5,751 nucleotides of DNA from Tannerella sp. Its GTDB lineage: Bacteria; Bacteroidota; Bacteroidia; Bacteroidales; Tannerellaceae. The notes below the pieces were generated by a model. The model worked only from the letters and a program-made list of their open reading frames with translations, was not told the origin of the DNA and did no database searches. The stretch lies in NCBI GenBank assembly GCA_031282485.1, contig JAITDQ010000013.1, positions 1-5,751 of the forward strand. Reading direction: 5' to 3'. The translations under genes were made by a program, and so were the position numbers. This document shows positions 1-5,751 of this stretch, one piece after another (the stretch's first letter is position 1; every line of letters begins with the position of its first letter).

Positions 1-969
1 ACGCACGAAATTGTGTTTACTTCGGGAACAACTGCCGCAATCAATCTGCTGGCATTCGCTTTCGGTGAAAAATTCGTGAACAGCGGCGACGAAATTGTTG
101 TCTGCGAATCGGAACATCATTCAAATATCGTGCCATGGCAGTTGATGTGCGAAAGAAAAAACGCTGTATTAAAGGTGCTTCCGTTCGACGACAAAGGCGA
201 CTTGAAAACAGATCTGTTAGACGAACTTTTGACCGAACGCACTCGCTTAATCTGTGTCGCTCAGGCTACAAACGTTTTGGGAACAATAAATCCCTTGGAC
301 GAAATTGTCCGGAAAGCGCACGAAAAAGGCGTGTATGTGCTTGTTGACGGCGCTCAGGGAATACAGCATGTCAAAACAGACGTAACTGCTTCCGATTTCG
401 ACTTTTATGTCTTTTCGGGACACAAAATCTACGCTCCAACAGGTATCGGAATTCTCTACGGAAAGGAAAACCTGCTCGAACAACTTCCTCCATGGCAAGG
501 CGGCGGCGATATGGTCAAGAATGTAAGTTTCGCCAAAACAACGTATGCCGACTTGCCTCTCAAATTTGAAGCAGGAACGTCGAACTTCGTTGGCGCAATA
601 GCGCTCGGCGAGGCGTTGTGTTACCTTATATATACAGGTATGGACAAAATTCATTCGTACGAAAAAAACCTGACGGATTATGCTTTGGAAAAAATCTCGT
701 CAGTTCCCGGAATCACTGTTTACGGAACGTCGGAAAACAAGGTCGGCATAGCGTCGTTCCTCATCGAAGGAATTCATCACGCCGACATGGGCGAAATACT
801 GGACAAAATGGGTATCGCCGTCAGGACAGGACGAATGTGCGCCGACCCTACTGTTCACCATTTCGGATTGACTGGATTAGTCCGCGCTTCATGGACTTTC
901 TACAACACAAAACAGGAAATCGATAAACTCTGCGAAAGTATCGAAAAAGCAAAGAGGATTCTTGGATAG
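1..969 (+). CDS. sufS: SufS-type cysteine desulfurase (5'-truncated by window edge)
   Basis: PLP-dependent class V aminotransferase-fold enzyme that removes sulfur from L-cysteine (giving alanine) and carries it as a persulfide for Fe-S cluster assembly in the cytoplasm. The frame is open from base 1 to TAG at 967-969, and the true start lies upstream. By motif alignment with E. coli SufS as I remember it, codon 1 corresponds to about residue 85, so roughly 84 residues are missing; the GTG at 13 is an internal valine. Visible landmarks, by window codon, are: the EHHSNIVPWQ motif with the PLP-stacking His at 39; VDGAQ with Asp116 and Gln119; SGHK with the Schiff-base Lys142 (424-426); the PPWQGGG loop; RTGRMC with the catalytic Cys280 (838-840); and Arg295 in VRAS. 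The spacings match E. coli SufS with no net indel. The active-site loop has Arg-Met before the Cys where E. coli has His-His. The position of the zinc-swap His of SufU-dependent enzymes is Ala here, which hints at a SufE-type partner (inference). CsdA-like paralogues are the alternative assignment. Confidence 0.92.
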   Translation, partial: THEIVFTSGTTAAINLLAFAFGEKFVNSGDEIVVCESEHHSNIVPWQLMCERKNAVLKVLPFDDKGDLKTDLLDELLTERTRLICVAQATNVLGTINPLDEIVRKAHEKGVYVLVDGAQGIQHVKTDVTASDFDFYVFSGHKIYAPTGIGILYGKENLLEQLPPWQGGGDMVKNVSFAKTTYADLPLKFEAGTSNFVGAIALGEALCYLIYTGMDKIHSYEKNLTDYALEKISSVPGITVYGTSENKVGIASFLIEGIHHADMGEILDKMGIAVRTGRMCADPTVHHFGLTGLVRASWTFYNTKQEIDKLCESIEKAKRILG

Positions 970-995
970 AATCTGTTTTGATAATCAGAGTCAAA

Positions 996-1031
996 CAAAA
1001 AGAACCTGTCATATCTTTGACAAGTTCCTTT
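996..1031 (-). terminator. Rho-independent terminator between convergent genes
   Basis: On the minus strand, GAACTTGTCA and TGACAGGTTC (plus-strand 1018-1027 and 1002-1011) form a 10-bp stem with one G-U pair and a 6-nt loop. A run of five T (997-1001) and then GTTT follow directly. This sits about 40 bp after the stop of the minus-strand phosphodiesterase gene, the expected place for its terminator. Read on the plus strand, the same stem has one C-A mismatch and only a broken T-rich tail (CTTTC), so it may also stop transcripts from the cysteine desulfurase gene, but less well. The call rests on sequence inspection without a folding calculation. Confidence 0.72.
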
Positions 1032-1068
1032 CAATATTTAACTTAAAACGATAAACGATATTAATAGG

Positions 1069-2286
1069 TCAGTATCCTTTCAACATTCCTTTTACACGTT
1101 CGAAATTGCCGTTGTTTGGTGCGGGTTTCAGGTTGAGGATGGCGGTCATCAGATTATACAGATCGACGTTTTTGAAAGGCGGTTGTGAGTATGCCTGTTT
1201 GAATGCCGGTCCGTGGGCGAAGAAGATAGCGTGCATATCGCGACATTCGTTATCGTAGCCGTGAGCGCCTTTCAGCGTTACGGGCGATTGGTGTCCGGAG
1301 GCGACCAGCCAGCCGCAGTCCGGGATTATCACGATGTCGCCTGTCCGCGGATGTGTTCCGTAATGGAGGCGTTCGGGAAGATTTTCCTTTTTGAACACGC
1401 TGATATTCGGAACATTTTGCAGGGCTTGCACTACGCTGTCACGATATTCGGGATGTGTGTATAAATGCGTAAAAGCGCCGGTAAACTGTTTTTCGACCCA
1501 GTGGGCAGCCAGATAATCCGACAAATACACAACCCTGTCGGACGAAACTGCCGTCATGCCATGGTCGGACGTTATGATAAGATTGATTTTCTTGCCGATG
1601 TGAAGCCGGTTGAGTTTATCCATCAAAACCCCCGCCAGACTGTCGAGACGTTCGACAACTGTCGCGGTGTATTCGCTTTCCGGACCGTGCGTATGTCCGC
1701 TGTGGTCGGGTTCGGAGAAATAGAACATGACCAGATGCGGACGGATTTTTTCCGGCAGTTGCAGCCATTGAATTACGGTGTCGATCCGTTGTTGATAAGG
1801 TATTTTACCGTCGTACACTTTCCAAAAATCGGCGTACATACCTTGCACGGGGGCTTCGCTGCCGACCCAGAAAAATATTGCCGAATTAAGATTTTGTGTT
1901 TCGGCGGTTATCCAGACTGGTTCGCCGCCCCAGTATGCGGGATTCGACACTGCGTCGCGGTCCGACAAAGAGAAAGTATCCCGCAAGACCGAATCGTAGA
2001 AAATGTTGTTTACCAGTCCATGACTGTCGGGATACAGTCCGGTTGCCATGCTGTAATGATTCGGGAAAGTAACCGTCGGATACGAACTCTGTATGTATTC
2101 CGCTTTCACGCCGGTTGCACGGATTTTGTTCAGATTGGGCGTGTTATAGATGTCGCAGTAATCCCACCGGAAACCATCCATCGACAACACCACAAGATAA
2201 GGCTGTTCCGTTTTACCATTCGGCGAACAATAGTACAGCAAAACCATCATTACCAAAGAGACAATTGCAGCAAAAAACTTTTTCAT
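1069..2286 (-). CDS. Nucleotide pyrophosphatase/phosphodiesterase family protein (ectonucleotide pyrophosphatase-like)
   Basis: Alkaline-phosphatase-superfamily hydrolase of the NPP type, 405 residues, close to the usual size of bacterial single-domain members. These two-zinc enzymes cleave phosphodiester or pyrophosphate bonds, as in nucleotides. All expected active-site residues are present: Asp37 (SMDG), nucleophile Thr73 in PTVTFPN, Asn94, Asp194 and His198 in EPDHSGH, Asp241-His242 in TSDHGM, and His342 in GAHGYDN. Their spacing matches the Xanthomonas NPP as I remember it. The N-terminus (MKK, then a hydrophobic stretch to about residue 19, then Cys20) resembles a lipoprotein signal, but Tyr-Tyr before the Cys is a poor lipobox; a signal anchor is possible. 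Either way an envelope location is likely. The ATG at 2286 is chosen because it starts the signal sequence. The gene lies 77 bp after the TonB-dependent receptor on the same strand, with a tandem repeat array between them, and may be cotranscribed with it. The true substrate (nucleotide, phospholipid or other diester) cannot be read from the sequence. Confidence 0.9.
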   Translation of the reverse strand: MKKFFAAIVSLVMMVLLYYCSPNGKTEQPYLVVLSMDGFRWDYCDIYNTPNLNKIRATGVKAEYIQSSYPTVTFPNHYSMATGLYPDSHGLVNNIFYDSVLRDTFSLSDRDAVSNPAYWGGEPVWITAETQNLNSAIFFWVGSEAPVQGMYADFWKVYDGKIPYQQRIDTVIQWLQLPEKIRPHLVMFYFSEPDHSGHTHGPESEYTATVVERLDSLAGVLMDKLNRLHIGKKINLIITSDHGMTAVSSDRVVYLSDYLAAHWVEKQFTGAFTHLYTHPEYRDSVVQALQNVPNISVFKKENLPERLHYGTHPRTGDIVIIPDCGWLVASGHQSPVTLKGAHGYDNECRDMHAIFFAHGPAFKQAYSQPPFKNVDLYNLMTAILNLKPAPNNGNFERVKGMLKGY

Positions 2287-2303
2287 ACCTTTTATTCATT
2301 TTA

Positions 2304-2365
2304 CATATTTGCATATTTGAACATTTGCATATTTGCACATTTGCATATTTGCACATTTGCACATT
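2304..2365. repeat. Octamer tandem repeat array (CAYATTTG, about 7.75 units)
   Basis: Contiguous 8-bp units on the plus strand: CATATTTG (2304), CATATTTG (2312), AACATTTG (2320), CATATTTG (2328), CACATTTG (2336), CATATTTG (2344), CACATTTG (2352) and a final partial CACATT (2360-2365). Variation is almost confined to the third base (T or C), apart from the AA-C change in unit 3. The array fills most of the 77-bp gap between the receptor stop and the phosphodiesterase start, and its last bases overlap the receptor's TAA codon (2364-2366). No spacers, palindromic repeat units or coding function are apparent, so it is not a CRISPR array. Its role is unknown. It might be a replication-slippage tract or an mRNA leader/spacer element. 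Confidence 0.93.
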
Positions 2366-5300
2366 AATTAAACATATATCTCAAACTGAACAGTATTGAG
2401 AACGTTGAGCCGTAATCGACCGTTTTCCGGAACGTTTCCGAAGGCAATTCGCCTGTTCCCGGAATGTGATTGAGTTGGAATGTCGGGACGACGTTTCCGG
2501 TGGGCGTTACCTGAGCGGCGTTTGTCATTATCAGCAACTGATTTTGATTCATTTGCCAGCGACATCCCCAGTCGGAATTAAGCAAGTTGCCGACATTGGC
2601 GATATCCATACCGAGTTGCAGAATGTGACTGGTTTTTCCGGCGTTCACAACAAAATCCTGAGTAAATTTCATGTCAAATCTGTGAGCCCATGGAAATACC
2701 AGAGCGTTTTTTTCGGCGTATTTGCCTTTGCGTGTTTTCAGATACGGATCCTGATCGATATATTTAAAGAATGCATCGCTCTGTTCCTGCGCCGAATATG
2801 TGATGCCGTTCACGGTTTTTTCCACAAACTGTATTTCGTTTGGATTATTCGGGACATAAATCAGATTCACATTTCCGGCGCCGTCGTTCACGATGTTGGA
2901 ACTGTAATAATATGAACTTCTTCCCACGAGCGTGCTGGAGTTTGCAAGATAATTTGTCTGATCGTTACCGCCGCGATAGAACAGCGATACGGCAAAACCG
3001 CCATATCTGTACGACAGCGAGCCAATCAAATTGTGTGGCATCACGTAACTTGCCTGACCGAGTTCGGGTGTGTTCGAGCCGTTGACTGTCGCATAACCGT
3101 TCCATAACGAATACATCTGGTCGCCGCCGCCGTCGTGCAGACTTTCTGCCCAACTGCGTGTGTATGCAATCATTCCCGAAAGACCGTGCCAAAGAGTTTT
3201 CTCCAGACGGAATGTCAAAGACGTATAATAGCCTGTGTTTTCGTTGAAATTGGTGACAAAGAGAGGAGTTGCGCCGGCATTGTTGGTTGTCGCCGGGTCT
3301 AACAGTCCGTCTCTGTTCAGTTTATGTACATATTTGGCGTTTCCGGCGAGATACATCATACGATGGTCGGGATAGCCTGCAATATTCATTTCCACAGGAT
3401 CGACCAGTCCGTCTTTGTAAACAATTACGGGATTGATATCCTTGTTGTAGATTGCTTCGACAGAGGCTTTAAACCCGCCGGGCAACTCAAAATCAGCCGC
3501 AATAGACGATTTCCATGTCGAAGGCATCCTGAAATCGGGATCCATAATCGTAAATCCGCCTGTCGGAATACTTGTTCCCGCCGCCGGTTGAGGATTCGGC
3601 AAATATTTTTTAGGATCGGGATCGAATTTGCCGGGTACGCCGTCGCCCGAATACATCATTGTCTGCTGTAACATTCCTGCGTCGCCCGATTGCGAACAGA
3701 TCCATACGAAAGGAATCCGTCCGGTAAATATTCCCGTTCCTCCGCGCAGGATAACCGAACGGTCGCCAAGGACGTCGTAGTTAAAACCGAAACGCGGCGA
3801 CAGCATCAGTCGTGTTGCCGGCATTGTGGCTGTGTTATAGTGTTTCCCGTCGAAATTGATGTCCAGAATCATCGGATGCGTCTGCAAACCTTCGGGATGT
3901 TCGGGATAGGTCGGCAAATCGAAACGGATGCCGCCCGTGATGTTCAACCGGCTGTTGACTTTCAACTCATCCTGCAGATACAAAGAATACTGATCGAATT
4001 TAAAACTCGGAAACGCCTGCTCATAACCGGGAGTATTCGAGAATGTAATGGCATAATTTTTCGGCTTATTGCCGTTTACAAAATCGTCCCACGAATCGAA
4101 AATGTAAAGTCCTGTTCCGAAACGCATAAATCCGTTTTTGGTCGTATTTTTCTCATAACTCAATCCGAGCGTGAGATTATTGATGCCCAGCGAATATTTT
4201 ATTTCGTCGGTAAAATTAAGCGTGTTAACCTGCCGGAGATTGCCGAACGAAAACGGTTCCGTCCCAAACGAAGTATATGGCTGATTATCTTTCAGGATAT
4301 CGACAAAAGGGAAATCTTTGTTTCCGCCTGTGCTGCGCGGCTCGTCCTGATACGACCATGTTACGCGCAAAGTATTCTGCAACCGTCCGTCGATGAAGCC
4401 GGAGTTCAACTCGCCCGACAGCGACGAAAAATTCTGTTCCTGAAAATATCCGCTGTTTTTATACCACATCGCGTTAGCGCCCGTCCGGCTGCCGCTGAAA
4501 GGCGTTGGCGAAATGGGACTCGTGGATGTGGACGGATCGTAAGGCGTCTTGGACGACATGCTGCTGTAACGAACGTTCGCCTTATGATTTTGCGATATGT
4601 TCCAGTCGAGACGCGCCAGAAATTTCGAGCCCGGACTGTCGAACGAATAACCCTGATAAGGTCCTGTTTCATAACCGTAATTATCTCTAAGATATTTGCT
4701 CATCATGTTCATGTCGCTTTCCGTCGGACGGGCGACTGTCGTTCCATTGCCGGCGCCGTCGGTCGAAGCAACCCGCGAAGGTCCGGGATCGACTGTCTTT
4801 TCCGATTCGTAGTTGACAAAGAAAAAGAGTTTGTTCTTTATCACCGGACCACCGAACGTGAGACCGACCAGACTGTATTGCGATGGCGATTTATTGAAAT
4901 AATCGTCGTCCACTTTGTTTCCACGCAGTCGTTCGTCGGTGCGGTAAGTGTAGAGCGAGCCTTTAAATTCGTTGGTTCCCGACTTCGTTACCGCATTGAC
5001 AGTAGCGCCGATAAACCCGCTCTGACGAACATCGTAAGGCGTGAGACTTACCGAAATCTGATCAAGCGCATCAATCGAAATCGGCGACCCGTTGCCGGGA
5101 AGATTCTGTCCGATACCGAACGCATTGTTGAACGCCGCGCCATCGACGGTAATGAAATTCTGACGATAATTTCCACCGCCAATCGACTGTCCGTTAGCCT
5201 GCGGCGTCAGACGGGTGAGGTCGTTGATACTGCGGTTGATGGTCGGCATGGCGGCAATATCCCGCGTCGAAATGTTGGTGATAGCGCCGGCGTTGTTGGT

Positions 5301-5696
5301 GTTCATGTTCGACGTCCGCGAACTGGCGCTCACCACTACTTCCTGTAAATCGACAATCTCCTGTTCCAGCGTCAGATTGAGAACGGTATTGCCCGACAGT
5401 GTCAACTGAATATCCGACAACTCAACCGTCTTAAATCCAATCAGAGAATACCTTATCGTATATGGTCCGCCCGGACGCATATTCTGGATAATGTAATCTC
5501 CCTTCCCGTTCGACACCGCCCGGTACTGGATTCCCGTAGGCTGATGAACAGCAATAACCGTGACTCCAACTGCCACACCACTCGGCTCGGCGATATGTCC
5601 GCCAACCGACGAAGTCGTTACCTGCGAAAACGCTAACGTCACCGTCGCAACCATGATAACAACAATCATTAATAATCCTCTAAAAATTCTTTCCAT
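2364..5696 (-). CDS. Oar-like TonB-dependent outer-membrane receptor with N-terminal carboxypeptidase-like regulatory domain
   Basis: A 1110-residue outer-membrane receptor expected to import or export a ligand using TonB-ExbBD energy. In order: a Sec signal peptide (MERIFRG, hydrophobic to about 23, likely cleavage near AFS-Q at 24/25); a carboxypeptidase-like regulatory domain at about 26-115, ending in the typical PYTIRYSLIGFKT strand and a LEQE turn; a TonB-box-like LQEVVVSAS at 118-126; a plug at about 127-240 (AMPTINRSINDL, FITVDGA, VNAVTKSGTNEF); then a long beta-barrel, including SPRFGFNYDVLGDRSVILRG, that ends in LRYMFN with the C-terminal aromatic expected of outer-membrane proteins. 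It is complete, with no frameshift. I see only two cysteines, Cys667 and Cys1045. Length and architecture fit the Oar-like group rather than SusC/RagA, and no SusD-type partner gene follows. Instead an NPP-family phosphodiesterase gene lies 77 bp downstream. The start at 5696 gives the best signal peptide; no Shine-Dalgarno is seen, as is usual in this phylum. The ligand is unknown. Confidence 0.93.
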   Translation of the reverse strand: MERIFRGLLMIVVIMVATVTLAFSQVTTSSVGGHIAEPSGVAVGVTVIAVHQPTGIQYRAVSNGKGDYIIQNMRPGGPYTIRYSLIGFKTVELSDIQLTLSGNTVLNLTLEQEIVDLQEVVVSASSRTSNMNTNNAGAITNISTRDIAAMPTINRSINDLTRLTPQANGQSIGGGNYRQNFITVDGAAFNNAFGIGQNLPGNGSPISIDALDQISVSLTPYDVRQSGFIGATVNAVTKSGTNEFKGSLYTYRTDERLRGNKVDDDYFNKSPSQYSLVGLTFGGPVIKNKLFFFVNYESEKTVDPGPSRVASTDGAGNGTTVARPTESDMNMMSKYLRDNYGYETGPYQGYSFDSPGSKFLARLDWNISQNHKANVRYSSMSSKTPYDPSTSTSPISPTPFSGSRTGANAMWYKNSGYFQEQNFSSLSGELNSGFIDGRLQNTLRVTWSYQDEPRSTGGNKDFPFVDILKDNQPYTSFGTEPFSFGNLRQVNTLNFTDEIKYSLGINNLTLGLSYEKNTTKNGFMRFGTGLYIFDSWDDFVNGNKPKNYAITFSNTPGYEQAFPSFKFDQYSLYLQDELKVNSRLNITGGIRFDLPTYPEHPEGLQTHPMILDINFDGKHYNTATMPATRLMLSPRFGFNYDVLGDRSVILRGGTGIFTGRIPFVWICSQSGDAGMLQQTMMYSGDGVPGKFDPDPKKYLPNPQPAAGTSIPTGGFTIMDPDFRMPSTWKSSIAADFELPGGFKASVEAIYNKDINPVIVYKDGLVDPVEMNIAGYPDHRMMYLAGNAKYVHKLNRDGLLDPATTNNAGATPLFVTNFNENTGYYTSLTFRLEKTLWHGLSGMIAYTRSWAESLHDGGGDQMYSLWNGYATVNGSNTPELGQASYVMPHNLIGSLSYRYGGFAVSLFYRGGNDQTNYLANSSTLVGRSSYYYSSNIVNDGAGNVNLIYVPNNPNEIQFVEKTVNGITYSAQEQSDAFFKYIDQDPYLKTRKGKYAEKNALVFPWAHRFDMKFTQDFVVNAGKTSHILQLGMDIANVGNLLNSDWGCRWQMNQNQLLIMTNAAQVTPTGNVVPTFQLNHIPGTGELPSETFRKTVDYGSTFSILFSLRYMFN

Positions 5697-5736
5697 AATT
5701 TTGAATAAATAAATAATACAATACTTAATTTTAGCG

Positions 5737-5744
5737 CAAAGGTA
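5737..5744 (-). promoter_or_regulatory. Bacteroidetes-type -7 promoter element (TACCTTTG) for the receptor gene
   Basis: On the minus strand, TACCTTTG matches the Bacteroidetes primary-sigma -7 consensus TAnnTTTG exactly, and it is followed by GCGC and an AT-rich leader. It lies about 40 bp before the receptor ATG, so transcription would start near 5730 with a leader of roughly 35 nt. The partner -33 TTTG box should fall just beyond the right edge (about 5762-5768) and cannot be seen. The leader from 5697 to about 5730 is AT-rich and has no Shine-Dalgarno-like sequence. Confidence 0.68.
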
Positions 5745-5751
5745 TGGCGAC

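Noticed and set aside
13..969. GTG at 13 as the start of the cysteine desulfurase
   Set aside because: The frame is open to base 1 and the codons before it (THEI) match the conserved strand before the SGTT motif, so the GTG is an internal valine and the gene begins outside the window.
2304..2365. Octamer units as tandem plus-strand promoters, since each has TTTG and resembles TAnnTTTG
   Set aside because: Each unit has C (or A) rather than T at the first consensus base, the 8-bp periodicity gives 16- or 24-nt spacings instead of about 19-21 between boxes, and no plus-strand gene lies downstream.
2304..2365. CRISPR array
   Set aside because: The units are 8 bp, directly abutting and without unique spacers, and no cas gene is present.
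1465..2367. A 300-codon open frame on the plus strand opposite the phosphodiesterase gene, running into the repeat array
   Set aside because: It is again in codon register with the real gene and lacks any domain. Its tail is just translation of the octamer repeats, and the opposite strand encodes a complete active-site set.
3690..5348. A 552-codon open frame on the plus strand opposite the receptor gene
   Set aside because: It is in exact codon register with the minus-strand gene, so its length only reflects the scarcity of TTA, CTA and TCA codons in the receptor. Its translation is rich in Arg, Ile and Val with no recognisable domain, and the opposite frame is clearly a receptor.
2364..5696. 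SusC/RagA-type glycan receptor of a polysaccharide utilisation locus
   Set aside because: No SusD-like gene or glycoside hydrolase follows, and the plug and barrel motifs resemble the Oar-like group rather than SusC.

Overview
The window looks like a piece of a Bacteroidota (Bacteroidetes) chromosome, probably Bacteroidales-like. Four things point that way: a large TonB-dependent receptor with an N-terminal carboxypeptidase-like domain, a Bacteroidetes-type -7 promoter element (TAnnTTTG) upstream of it, start codons with AT-rich leaders and no convincing Shine-Dalgarno site, and moderate GC content. The species cannot be named from this sequence.

Layout: (i) Positions 1-969 (+) hold the 3' four-fifths of a SufS-type cysteine desulfurase whose start lies before the window. 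(ii) Positions 970-1068 form a short convergent gap with a rho-independent terminator that is best formed on the minus strand. (iii) Positions 1069-2286 (-) hold a complete nucleotide pyrophosphatase/phosphodiesterase-family enzyme (alkaline phosphatase superfamily) with every expected metal ligand and the catalytic threonine. (iv) Positions 2304-2365 are an AT-rich array of nearly eight 8-bp tandem units that fills most of the gap between two minus-strand genes. (v) Positions 2364-5696 (-) hold a complete 1110-residue Oar-like TonB-dependent outer-membrane receptor. (vi) Positions 5697-5751 are its leader and the core of its promoter.

The receptor and the phosphodiesterase are codirectional, 77 bp apart, with no obvious terminator between them. 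They may be transcribed together from the promoter at the right edge and stop at the terminator near position 1000. A joint role, uptake of a phosphodiester-containing compound and its hydrolysis at the cell envelope, is plausible but is inference only. The cysteine desulfurase belongs to a separate transcription unit, most likely the iron-sulfur cluster (suf) operon, that converges on this pair.

I did not find a convincing undescribed system here. The most unusual item is the octamer tandem array between the receptor and the phosphodiesterase gene.
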